This document shows, one piece after another, positions 31,399-40,050 of a stretch of DNA of 64,000 nt (position 1 is the stretch's first letter; each line of letters opens with the position of its first letter). The notes beneath the pieces were generated by a model. The model had not been told where the DNA came from. It made no database searches and worked only from the letters and a program-made list of their open reading frames with translations. The translations under genes were made by a program, and so were the position numbers. This DNA is from CAVTQZ01 sp963737015 (GTDB lineage Bacteria > Actinomycetota > Acidimicrobiia > Acidimicrobiales > UBA8190), in contig CAVTQZ010000001.1 in the NCBI GenBank assembly GCA_963737015.1, positions 1,302,001 through 1,366,000 on the forward strand, written 5' to 3'.

Positions 31399-32142
31399 AT
31401 GTTGGAGGACCTTCAGGCCCAGAGCGTCACGATCAAGGGTCATCAGGGCGACGACATCGAGGCGTACCTGTCCCAACCGCTCGACGCCGGGCGTTACGGA
31501 GGTGTCGTCGTGATACACCACATGCCCGGCTATGACGAAGAAACGAGGGAGATCACCCGAAAGCTCGCCGCTCACGGGTACCTCGCGATCTGCCCGAACC
31601 TCTACACGCGCGAAGGTCGCTCGCTCCCGATGGAACAAGCCGCGGCCAAAGCTCGCGAAGCGGGGGGCGTGCCAGACGAGCGGCTCGTCGGAGACGTGTC
31701 CGGTGCCGTTTCGTACCTCAAGTCGCTCGAAAATTCGAACAGCAGAATCGGGACCATCGGTTACTGCTCCGGAGGCAGACAGTCACTGTTGGCGGCCTGC
31801 AGCATCGGGCTCGACGCAGCCGTCGATTGTTACGGGGCGTTCGTCATCAACCCACCGCCGGACGAGCTGGGACTCGAGATCCGCCCGATCGTCGACATGC
31901 TGGAGAACCTCTCGTGTCCCCTGCTCGGCCTCTTCGGCGCCGAAGACCAGCATCCTTCTCCCGAGGAGACAGCCGAGATCGAAAGGGTCCTCGCCAAGCA
32001 CGGAAAGACCTTCGACTTTCACACGTACCAAGGTGCCGGCCACGCTTTCTTCGCCACGAACCGCGCCATGTACCGTCCTGAAGCCGCCGCAGAGGGGTGG
32101 AAAGAGGTGTTCTCGTTCTTCGGCCGTCACCTCTCGAGCTGA
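31399..32142 (+). CDS. Dienelactone hydrolase family protein
   Basis: A 247-aa alpha/beta-hydrolase with the DLH catalytic triad visible: Cys123 (GYCSGGRQ), Asp183 (FGAEDQHPS) and His215 (GAGHAFF). The canonical enzyme opens dienelactone in chloro-aromatic breakdown, but most homologues act on other lactones or esters. The ATG at 31399 follows a GGGAGGACC ribosome site, which places the start after the ROK gene stop. It converges on the flavoprotein gene, with 6 nt between the stops. Confidence 0.9.
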   Translation: MLEDLQAQSVTIKGHQGDDIEAYLSQPLDAGRYGGVVVIHHMPGYDEETREITRKLAAHGYLAICPNLYTREGRSLPMEQAAAKAREAGGVPDERLVGDVSGAVSYLKSLENSNSRIGTIGYCSGGRQSLLAACSIGLDAAVDCYGAFVINPPPDELGLEIRPIVDMLENLSCPLLGLFGAEDQHPSPEETAEIERVLAKHGKTFDFHTYQGAGHAFFATNRAMYRPEAAAEGWKEVFSFFGRHLSS

Positions 32143-32148
32143 GCGCTC

Positions 32149-33510
32149 TCAGGCGGAAAGATCGTTGAGGGCGTCCTCGATGGCGCGGGTGAAGGTCGGA
32201 TAGGCGAATATCAGCTGTCGCAGATCCTCGGTGCGGACGTGACATTGAACGGCGAGCTGCAGCAGACCGAGCACTTCGCCGCCACACGGTCCAGCCGAAA
32301 CCGCACCGATGAGCTCGCCGCTGGCGGCATCCTCGACGAGCTTGATCAGACCTGCGTTTCCGGCCTTGTGTATCCATCCGCGTGCAGAGCTGGGGATCTG
32401 TGCTGTGCCGACTCTTACGGAGAACCCACGCTGCGCGGCACCCGCCTCGCTGAGTCCGACAGACCCGACCTCGGGGTCGGTGAAGGTGACCCGCGGCAAG
32501 GCGTGGTAACGGGCGCCCGGCGTGTCCTCACCCAGAATGTCCGAACACGCGATGCGCGCCTGATACACAGAGACGTGGGTGAAGGCGCCCACACCGGTGA
32601 CGTCTCCTATCGCCCACACATCCTTGGCAGCGCGCATGTGGTCGTCGACCTCGATGAAACGCGCCGCCTCGTCAAGGCCGATTGCGGCAATTCCGAGGCG
32701 GGCGAGGTTCGTGCGCCTGCCCGTCGCCACGAGCAACCTCTCGAACGGCTCTGTCCATCTGTCACCCAGCTGAAGTGAGAAGCCCCCCGAGTCTCGCCGT
32801 GCGCCTTTTACTTCCACGCCTGTCTTGACCGTCACGCCTTCGGCCTCGAGGGCATCGGTGAGGACGGCCGCGGCCTCCGGCTCTTCGGCCGGAAGCAGGT
32901 GCTCCGCCATCTCGACTACCTGCACGTCGCTCCCGAATCGGGCGAAGACCTGCGCGAGCTCGACTCCCACCGCACCTCCGCCGAGAACGAGGAGCGAGCG
33001 AGGAACTTCCTCCGTCTCCACTGCGTCGCGGTTGGTCCAATAGCCGGCCTCTTCGAGCCCCGGGACGGGAGGTGCCCAGGGTTCGGTCCCTGGGTTGAGC
33101 ACGATCGCTCTCGTCGCTTCGATCCGGGCCTCGCCGACCACGACCGTGCCGGGGCCGTCCAGGTGACCCCATCCACGGATGAACCTTCCTCCTTTCGACT
33201 CGAAACGCTCGACCGCAGCATGGTCGTTCCAGTTGTCCGTGGCCTCCTCGCGAATGCGACGCGATACCGCCGACCAGTCCGGGGTGACGGTCGCCTCACC
33301 GGCCATGCCCTTCACCCTTCTCGCCTCGGCCAACAGCCCGGCCGCTCGAAGCATCATCTTCGACGGGACACATCCCCAGTAAGGGCACTCGCCGCCGAGG
33401 AGCCTTCCGTCGATCCCCACGACGTCGAGTCCCTCCTCTGCCAGCCGTCCCGCCAACTCCTCCCCTCCCGGGCCCATGCCGACCACGACCACATCCGCGC
33501 GTTCACTCAC
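32149..33510 (-). CDS. FAD-dependent disulfide reductase-like oxidoreductase (Lpd/MerA superfamily)
   Basis: A 453-aa protein. It has an FAD motif at the N-terminus (VVVVGMGPGGEELA), a redox pair Cys42/Cys47 (GGECPYWGCVPSK), an NAD(P) motif (LVLGGGAVGVELAQVF) and the C-terminal dimer domain. The catalytic His-Glu pair of dihydrolipoamide dehydrogenases is not present: the usual HPTxxE reads AYPTFTRAIED here, with Tyr for His. It may therefore act as a quinone or small-disulfide reductase instead of a lipoamide dehydrogenase. The GTG start shares one base with the aminotransferase stop. Confidence 0.87.
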   Translation of the reverse strand: MSERADVVVVGMGPGGEELAGRLAEEGLDVVGIDGRLLGGECPYWGCVPSKMMLRAAGLLAEARRVKGMAGEATVTPDWSAVSRRIREEATDNWNDHAAVERFESKGGRFIRGWGHLDGPGTVVVGEARIEATRAIVLNPGTEPWAPPVPGLEEAGYWTNRDAVETEEVPRSLLVLGGGAVGVELAQVFARFGSDVQVVEMAEHLLPAEEPEAAAVLTDALEAEGVTVKTGVEVKGARRDSGGFSLQLGDRWTEPFERLLVATGRRTNLARLGIAAIGLDEAARFIEVDDHMRAAKDVWAIGDVTGVGAFTHVSVYQARIACSDILGEDTPGARYHALPRVTFTDPEVGSVGLSEAGAAQRGFSVRVGTAQIPSSARGWIHKAGNAGLIKLVEDAASGELIGAVSAGPCGGEVLGLLQLAVQCHVRTEDLRQLIFAYPTFTRAIEDALNDLSA

Positions 33511-34907
33511 TAGACACGCCTCCACGCCTCGGACAGCACATCTCTCAGTACCTCGACCATAAAGTCGAACTCGCCTTGGTCACAGATGAGCGGAGGAGAC
33601 AGCTGCACCACCGGATCCCCCCTGTCGTCCGCCCTGCAGATGAGACCGGCTTCGAAGAGGGCCCCCGACAGGAAGCCGCGCAGGAGGTGCTCGCTCTCCT
33701 CGTCGGAAAAAGACAGCCTTGTCGCCTTGTCCTTCACCAACTCGACTCCGTAGAAGAAGCCATCTCCGCGCACCTCACCGACTATCGGGAGGTCTTCGAG
33801 GCTGCGGAGCCCGGCACGGAAGTTCCCTTCTGTACCGCGCACGTGCTCGAGGAGGTCGTCGCGTTCGAAGACGTCGAGGTTCGCCAGCGCCACTGCGCAG
33901 CTCACAGGATGGCCGGCGAACGTGAAGCCGTGCGCGAAGCTGCGGTCTTTGTGCAGGAAGGGCTCGACGAGCCGGTCACTCGCGATCATCGCACCCAGAG
34001 GGGCGTAGCCGCTGGTGATGCCCTTCGCGATCGTGATGATGTCAGGCTGGTATCCGTAGCGCAGAGCGCCGAACCACTCGCCGAGGCGCCCGAATGCGCA
34101 GATAACCTCGTCGGAAACGAGCAGTGCGCCGTAACGGTCGCAGATATCGCGTACGCGCGCGAAATATCCCGGCGGAGGAGGAAAACAGCCACCCGCGTTC
34201 TGCACAGGCTCGAGGTAGACCGCGGCCACCGTCGCAGGACCCTCTCTTTCGATCGCCCTCGCGATCTCGTCCGCGGCCCAGCGCCCGAAAGCTTCGTAGT
34301 CGTCGCCGTGCTCGGGTGCGCGGAAGAAATTCGTGTTGGGGACCTTCACGGAGCCCGGGACGAGCGGCTCGAAAGGCGTCTTTAGGGCGGGTATACCGGT
34401 GATCGAGAGCGCGCCCATGGTCGTGCCGTGATAGGCGATGTCGCGACTTATGACCTTCCAACGCTCCGGCTCGCCGATCACCTTGAAGTACTGACGCGCG
34501 AGCTTCCACGCCGACTCCACCGCCTCGGAGCCCCCGCTCGTGAAGAAGACCCTGTTCAGGTTCCCTGGCGTGAGACCGACGATCCTTTCCGCCAGCTCGA
34601 TGGCACGCGGGTGCGCATAGGTCCACAGGGGAAAGTAGGCGAGCTCACTCGCCTGCTTGGATGCCGCCTCGGCGAGCTCCGTGCGACCGTGCCCGATCTG
34701 AGTGGTGAAGAGCCCCGACAGGCCGTCGAGGTAGCGCTTTCCGTGCTGATCCCACACGTAGGCGCCTTCGCCTCTCACGATGACGGGGACCTCGTGGTGA
34801 GCTCCGAAGCTACCGAGCCTCGTGAAATGCATCCAGAGGTTCCGCTGCGCACGTTCGCTCCAGGGGTTGTCCCCGACGCCCCCGCTCACCGGTGCGATGT
34901 CGGTCAT
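33510..34907 (-). CDS. Class III (omega-)aminotransferase
   Basis: A 465-aa PLP enzyme. The conserved Asp266 (LLVSDEVICAFGRLG) and the Schiff-base Lys295 (DIITIAKGITSGYAPLGA) are present, with TSGGSEAVESAWKLARQY in the phosphate-binding region. Enzymes of this group move amino groups from beta-alanine, putrescine or other amines to pyruvate. ATG 34907 is preferred to longer starts, which add a non-conserved stretch. It is coupled by a 1-nt overlap to the flavoprotein and lies back to back with alanine dehydrogenase. Confidence 0.9.
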   Translation of the reverse strand: MTDIAPVSGGVGDNPWSERAQRNLWMHFTRLGSFGAHHEVPVIVRGEGAYVWDQHGKRYLDGLSGLFTTQIGHGRTELAEAASKQASELAYFPLWTYAHPRAIELAERIVGLTPGNLNRVFFTSGGSEAVESAWKLARQYFKVIGEPERWKVISRDIAYHGTTMGALSITGIPALKTPFEPLVPGSVKVPNTNFFRAPEHGDDYEAFGRWAADEIARAIEREGPATVAAVYLEPVQNAGGCFPPPPGYFARVRDICDRYGALLVSDEVICAFGRLGEWFGALRYGYQPDIITIAKGITSGYAPLGAMIASDRLVEPFLHKDRSFAHGFTFAGHPVSCAVALANLDVFERDDLLEHVRGTEGNFRAGLRSLEDLPIVGEVRGDGFFYGVELVKDKATRLSFSDEESEHLLRGFLSGALFEAGLICRADDRGDPVVQLSPPLICDQGEFDFMVEVLRDVLSEAWRRV

Positions 34908-35095
34908 CCCGGGGATCATACGGATCGACTCGTTCAACACGCGAAGGAAAAGCGGTAGCCAGGCCGATGGGTCCGGTCCAACCACGGCGAGGACCGGTCG
35001 ATCTACGGTTTCGAGTACCACGCGTGGACGGAGTACCCATGAGCAAGATCGAATGGGCGACCCTTGAATAGGGTCGCCGCACCGCAGGCCGACCG

Positions 35096-36214
35096 ATGAT
35101 CGTCGGGGTACCGAAGGAGCGGATGGAAGACGAGTACCGGGTCGCGATCACCCCCGCGGGTGTGCGTGAGCTCACCTCGGCGGGCCACTCGGTCTACGTG
35201 GAGAAGGACGCGGGCGGGGGGTCTTCACTGTCCGACGAGCAATTCCTCAGAACAGGAGCGCAGATCGTCGCCGACCCTGACGAGATATGGGGTAGCGCTG
35301 ATCTGATCCTGAAGGTGAAGGAGCCGGTTTCCGAGGAGTATCCGAGACTCGGCACACGAAGCGACCAGGTTCTTTTCACTTACCTTCACCTCGCGGCGTC
35401 CCGCGAGTGCACCGAGGCGCTGTTGGCGGGCAACAACACGGCCATCGCGTACGAGACCGTCCAATTGACGGACCTGTCGCTTCCCCTCCTCACGCCGATG
35501 AGTGAGGTTGCAGGTCGCATGTCCCCCATCGTCGGCGCTCACCATCTGATGCGCCCGGAAGGTGGAAGTGGCGTGCTCGTCTGCGGCGTGCCGGGAGTCC
35601 GCTCGGCGAAGGTGGTGATCCTCGGCGCGGGCATCGCCGGCATGGCGGCCGCGACCCTGGCTGTCGGGCTTCACTGCCACGTCTACGTCCTCGACCGCAA
35701 TCTCGAACGGCTCCGACGGGTCGACCACCACTTCCGCGGGGCGCTCGAGACGGTTGCGTCGAGCGCTCACGCGATCGAAGAGACCTGCATCGACGCTGAC
35801 ATCGTGATCGGTGCCGTGCTCGTCGTGGGCGCACGTGCTCCGAAGCTCGTGTCAGAAGAGCTCGTCGCAGCAATGAAGGACGGCTCGGTGCTGGTCGACA
35901 TCTCGATCGACCAGGGAGGTTGTTTCGAACCGAGTCATCCCACCACGCACTCGCACCCGACATTCGAGGTCAACGGCGCTCTCTTCTACTGCGTGGCCAA
36001 CATGCCGGGAGCTGTCCCCCACAGCTCGACCCACGCGCTCGTGAACGCGACGCTGCCCTACACCCTCGAGATCGCCGCGAAAGGGTGGCGTGGGGCTGCG
36101 CGAAGCGATCCGAGCCTGGCCATGGGGGTGAACGTCGTGGAGGGGGCCGTCACCTACGAGCCGGTTGCCGAGGCGCACGCACTCGAATATGTGCCCCTGA
36201 GTTCGCTCGTCTGA
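35096..36214 (+). CDS. ald: Alanine dehydrogenase
   Basis: A 372-aa enzyme of normal length. The substrate-binding residues are recognisable: Arg15 (EYRVAITP), Lys75 (LKVKEP) and His98 (TYLHLAAS). The NAD motif is VVILGAGIAGMAAA. The C-terminal FEVNGALFYCVANMPGAVPH block is typical. It converts L-alanine to pyruvate and ammonium with NAD. Beside an omega-aminotransferase that would use pyruvate and make alanine, it would recycle the amino acceptor. Confidence 0.95.
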   Translation: MIVGVPKERMEDEYRVAITPAGVRELTSAGHSVYVEKDAGGGSSLSDEQFLRTGAQIVADPDEIWGSADLILKVKEPVSEEYPRLGTRSDQVLFTYLHLAASRECTEALLAGNNTAIAYETVQLTDLSLPLLTPMSEVAGRMSPIVGAHHLMRPEGGSGVLVCGVPGVRSAKVVILGAGIAGMAAATLAVGLHCHVYVLDRNLERLRRVDHHFRGALETVASSAHAIEETCIDADIVIGAVLVVGARAPKLVSEELVAAMKDGSVLVDISIDQGGCFEPSHPTTHSHPTFEVNGALFYCVANMPGAVPHSSTHALVNATLPYTLEIAAKGWRGAARSDPSLAMGVNVVEGAVTYEPVAEAHALEYVPLSSLV

Positions 36215-36246
36215 GCGGAGACAGGTGAGAAAGGGCGCTTTCGTTC

Positions 36247-37599
36247 ATGAAGAACCCAATGTTCCAGTTCGACGAGAGCATGACGCAGCTCGTCTTCGAC
36301 TATTGCCGTGACCGCCTTGCACTGGACCCCGTACCCCTCGACGTCGCCGGCGACAAGCAAACGATCGAGTCGGCACTCGATGGACTGTTGGGAGCTCGCG
36401 GCAACGACCCGAATCAAGTGCTCAATCTCTTCGCCGAGCACCTGGCGACGGCGGTCATCTCCTGCGACAGCCCGAGATTTCTCGCCTTCATCCCCGCCGC
36501 CCCCACCCGTGCTTCGATGCTCTTCGACATGGTCGTTTCCTGCTCCTCGCTGCAGGGCACCTCGTGGCTCGAAGCGGCGGGCGCGATCGCTGCCGAGAAC
36601 CAGGCGATCGCCTTGCTGGCGGACCTCGCCGGGATGCCCGAGAGCGCCGGTGGTGTGTTCGTATCCGGTGGTTCCGCCGCCAATCTGTCTGCCCTCACCG
36701 TCGCCCGCGATGTTGCGCGCCGCCGCTACGGCGCGCGCCGTGGCAGCGAGCGCATAGCCGTCAGCGACGAGGCGCACGCCTCGATCATCAACGCCCTTTC
36801 GATCCTCGACATGGACGCTCTGGTGGTGCCGAGCGGGGACCACCGGCTCACAGGGCAGGACCTCGCGGCGGCTCTCGAACGCGACGCGGCGCCCGAGGAC
36901 GTCATAGGTGTCGTTGCGACCGCCGGCACCACCAACGCCGGCATCGTCGATGACCTCGCCGGCGTCGCGGAGGTCGCGAACGAAAGGGGCCTTTGGTTCC
37001 ACGTCGACGGGGCATACGGCGCAGCTGCCCTCTTCGCCCCGAGCGCGCGCCCGGCGTTCGCAGGGATCGAGCGAGCCGATTCTTTCGTGATCGACCCGCA
37101 CAAGTGGCTCTTCGCTCCCTTCGACTGCGCCGGTCTCGTGTACAGAGACCCCGCCCTCGCCCGAGGCGTACACCGACAGCACGCCAGCTACCTCGACCCT
37201 ACGCACGTCGGATCGGACTGGAACCCGAGCGACTACGCCTTCCAGCTCACGCGCCGAGCCCGGGGACTGGCCCTGTGGTTCTCTCTCGCCGTTCACGGCA
37301 CCGACGCCTACCGCGACGCCATCGAAGCGGTGCTCGACATCGCACGGCGCGCGGCGAAGCGGATCCAAGCTGCGGAACATGTCGAGCTCGCACGTGATCC
37401 GGGCTTGTCGATCGTCCTGTTTCGGCGCATCGGTTGGGAGCCTTCGGACTACTACCGGTGGTCGTCGAGATTGCTCGAGCAACAGATCGCCTTCGTCACG
37501 CCGACCACCTGGGAAGGACACACCGTCGCTCGGCTGGCGTTCCTGCACCCGGAGACGACCATCGAGATCGTGGACGAGATCGTCGACTCGATGGCGTGA
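36247..37599 (+). CDS. PLP-dependent group II amino-acid decarboxylase
   Basis: A 450-aa enzyme of the glutamate/aromatic amino-acid decarboxylase family. His177 (DEAHASI), Asp254 (FHVDGAYGAAA) and Lys286 (VIDPHKWLFAP) form the PLP site. The GGSAANLSALTVAR segment binds the phosphate. The substrate cannot be told from sequence. It follows alanine dehydrogenase after 32 bp and is probably co-transcribed. With the aminotransferase nearby, a route from an amino acid to an amine to an aldehyde is plausible. Confidence 0.88.
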   Translation: MKNPMFQFDESMTQLVFDYCRDRLALDPVPLDVAGDKQTIESALDGLLGARGNDPNQVLNLFAEHLATAVISCDSPRFLAFIPAAPTRASMLFDMVVSCSSLQGTSWLEAAGAIAAENQAIALLADLAGMPESAGGVFVSGGSAANLSALTVARDVARRRYGARRGSERIAVSDEAHASIINALSILDMDALVVPSGDHRLTGQDLAAALERDAAPEDVIGVVATAGTTNAGIVDDLAGVAEVANERGLWFHVDGAYGAAALFAPSARPAFAGIERADSFVIDPHKWLFAPFDCAGLVYRDPALARGVHRQHASYLDPTHVGSDWNPSDYAFQLTRRARGLALWFSLAVHGTDAYRDAIEAVLDIARRAAKRIQAAEHVELARDPGLSIVLFRRIGWEPSDYYRWSSRLLEQQIAFVTPTTWEGHTVARLAFLHPETTIEIVDEIVDSMA

Positions 37600-37873
37600 G
37601 GACGGGATCGGTAACCCTGCCGGAGGAGGGCCGACTGCCTCTCGCCCTCAGAGACCTGAGCCGGCCGGGAGCCGGCCGGGACGCCCGATGACCCGAACGG
37701 TGCAGATCGCGTCGGCAGGCCCATAGTCTCGTGGTTCGGAGGGCCTTCACGGCAAACCTAAAGGAAGCTCCAAGTTCGGCCCAAGGCCCCCGCCGCATCC
37801 TCATACTGCAGGACCAGCACGCGGGCGCCCGAAACCGCCCGGACCTACAGCATTCGACTGACGCGAGGAAGAA
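37600..37873. other. Intergenic region before the HtrA gene
   Basis: About 274 bp. It contains two tandem copies of an 11-bp unit, AGCCGGCCGGG (37659-37680), which can also fold as a GC-rich hairpin and might end the decarboxylase transcript. No clear promoter was recognised. A GAGGAAGAA ribosome site precedes the next ATG. Confidence 0.4.
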
Positions 37874-39542
37874 ATGACCGATCGCACCCAGCCGTCAGGG
37901 GACGAGTCGCAGGCTGAGAGTGGCGCCGCGGGCGACGCCGGCGAGCACTTTTGGGGTTTGGGGGAAGCGGGCGAGCCCACCCCAGGTGGCGATCCCGGTG
38001 AGCCGACCCTCACCGGTGAGCCGACCCTCACCGGCACACCGGGGATCGGCGCGCCTGCGCCGGGTCCGGTCCGGTCCGGCGAGCTTCCCACCGCCAGCCG
38101 CCTCCCCACCCCCGGGACCCTGGACCTGGGGAAGCGGCCAGCAGCCGCCACAGTGGAACGCGCCTCCGGGCCAGGCACAGCAGCCGCAACCGGGCCATCT
38201 GAACGCTCCCGGCTACGGCGGAACCCCGGGTCACGCAAGCCAGTCGGGTTACGGCGCGCCTCCTTACGGACCGGGCGGCGGTTCTTGGGGCCAGCCGCCG
38301 TGGCCGCCTCCGGGACAATGGCCGTGGGCCCAGCAGGCTCCACAGCCTCATGTCGCCCGGCCCTTCGGCAGCGGCGTGTTCCCCGCCGCGGTGGCGGTGG
38401 CCGTCGCTGTAGCTGCGGTCCTCGGGGTGGTGATCGGCCACGCCCTTTGGAAGAACGCGACCGCCTCGGGCAACTCCCCCGGCGTGAGCTCGCCCTTCGG
38501 GTTCGGGGGCGGGGGCGGCAACATCACCAACCCCGGCAACAGCTCCGGCCAGGGATCCTCCGCCTCCGGCGGTCCCTCCAACGCGGCGTCGATAGCGAGC
38601 GGAGTCGACCCGGGGCTCGTCGACGTCAACACGGACCTCAGCTACCAGGGGCTGGGTGGAGCGGGGACCGGCATGGTGCTCACCCCGAGCGGGGAGGTCC
38701 TCACCAACAACCACGTCATCGAGGGGGCCACGAAGATCTCGGTGACCGACGTGGGCAATCACAAGGCTTACTCCGCGACGGTGGTCGGCTATGACCGATC
38801 TCAAGACGTCGCGGTGCTCCAGCTCTCTAGTGCGTCGGGGCTCCAGACCGTGACCACGGCAGACTCGTCGAAGGTCAACACCGGCCAGGGCGTCGTCGCC
38901 ATCGGCAACGCCAACGGAGCCGGGGGGACGCCGAGCTACGCGGCGGGTTCGATAACCGGCACCAATCAGTCCATATCGGCATCGGACGAAGTCGACAGCT
39001 CGTCCGAGCAGCTGACGGGGATGCTCGAGACGAACGCCGACATCATCGAGGGCGACTCCGGCGGCCCGCTCGTGAACACCTCCGGCCAGGTGGTCGGTAT
39101 GGACACGGCCGGGTCGGCCGGCTTCCAGGTTCAGTCGCCGGCGAACGAGGGCTTCGCGATTCCGATCAATTCAGCCCTCTCCATCGCGCGCAAGATCGAA
39201 GCCGGACAGGGCTCGGCGGCGGTGCACATCGGTCCCACCGCCTTCCTGGGGGTCGAGGTGAGGCCCTCGGGCTCGAACGTCTTCGGAGGGGGCAGCGGAT
39301 CGGGCTCAGCGCAGGGGGCATTGATCGCCGACGTCGTTTCGGGTGGACCGGCCGACCAGGCAGGCCTTCAGGGCGGTGATGTGATCACCTCATTGGACGG
39401 GCACAACGTCACGACTCCGAGCTCGCTCACGAGTGTGATGCTCGGCGAGAGACCGGGTGCCTCGGTCCAGGTGCAGTACGTCGACAACTCGGGCCAGTCC
39501 CACAGCACGACCGTGAAGCTCGCATCGGGTCCTCCCCAGTAA
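37874..39542 (+). CDS. HtrA/PepD-like trypsin-type serine protease with PDZ domain, frame break near the N-terminus
   Basis: The start is ATG 37874 after GAGGAAG, giving a cytoplasmic low-complexity head with a duplicated GEPTLT. The frame then shifts at a GGTCC repeat (38063-38079), after which the second frame runs to 39542. That part has a Pro/Gly/Gln-rich segment, one membrane helix (FPAAVAVAVAVAAVLGVVIG), the protease domain with His (LTNNHVIEG), Asp (YDRSQDVAVLQL) and Ser (IIEGDSGGPLV), and a PDZ domain (GALIADVVSGGPADQAGL). The protease is expected outside the membrane, in envelope quality control. One more GGTCC copy would restore a single frame. Confidence 0.85.
37997..38032 (+). repeat. 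18-bp tandem duplication in the HtrA N-terminus
   Basis: GGTGAGCCGACCCTCACC occurs twice in a row. It is in frame and encodes a repeated GEPTLT in the cytoplasmic head of the protease. Confidence 0.85.
38063..38079 (+). repeat. GGTCC pentamer repeat at the HtrA frame break
   Basis: Three copies of GGTCC followed by GG. Pentamer repeats slip easily, and each gain or loss changes the reading frame. With four copies, the ATG at 37874 would read straight into the protease frame. Confidence 0.8.
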
Positions 39543-39683
39543 CGTCACCACATCGAGAATTCCGAATCGCCTCCCGGCGAGTCGCGCCTTAGAAGAGGCA
39601 TCGACGCGTTCAACCGCGCCTTCACCAAGGTCCACAACCGCGTCTACATCGGCTCGCGCGGATGGGTCGGGCACCGGTGGACG

Positions 39684-40031
39684 ATGGTGCCTTCTCTGGT
39701 GTTGCACACGGTCGGCCGGCGCACCGGCTCTTCACGCTCGGTCGTGGTCGTCTATGCAAAGGACGGCGAGAACTACCTCGTGGTCCCCTCCAACTTCGGA
39801 AAGGACAAACCACCGGGATGGCTCGTCAACCTCGCGGCCAGACCGGACACGGAGATCAATGCGGGGCGTCGCCGCATCACGGTGACGCCGGAGATCGTGA
39901 TGCCGCACGACGACCGCTACGAGCGCCTCTTCGAAATCGCGAACTCGAGCAACCGCGGGCGCTTCAACCGCTACCGCACCCTCACACAACGCCAGATTCC
40001 CGTCGTCGTCCTCCGTCCCTCAGGGCGCTGA
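39684..40031 (+). CDS. Deazaflavin (F420)-dependent nitroreductase-like protein, true start unclear
   Basis: From ATG 39684 the product is 115 aa and carries the DDN/DUF385-type core: LVLHTVGRRTGSSRSVVVVY, VVPSNFGKDKPPGWLVNL and a late RYERLFEIAN. The ATG is probably internal: the same frame is open back to the HtrA stop and reads GIDAFNRAFTKVHNRVY, which fits the family's N-terminus, yet no ATG, GTG or TTG occurs between 39543 and 39683 in that frame. An ATC at 39552 or a base error is possible. Members bind F420 or related flavins. Confidence 0.72.
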   Translation: MVPSLVLHTVGRRTGSSRSVVVVYAKDGENYLVVPSNFGKDKPPGWLVNLAARPDTEINAGRRRITVTPEIVMPHDDRYERLFEIANSSNRGRFNRYRTLTQRQIPVVVLRPSGR

Positions 40032-40050
40032 GCCTGAAGGCCAGGGCCCT

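Noticed and set aside
36154..37548. Minus-strand frame of about 460 codons opposite the decarboxylase
   Set aside because: No recognisable domain, while the plus-strand frame has a full PLP site.
37659..37680. AGCCGGCCGGG tandem as a CRISPR-like or regulatory array
   Set aside because: Only two copies with no spacers; more likely a GC-rich hairpin or simple duplication.
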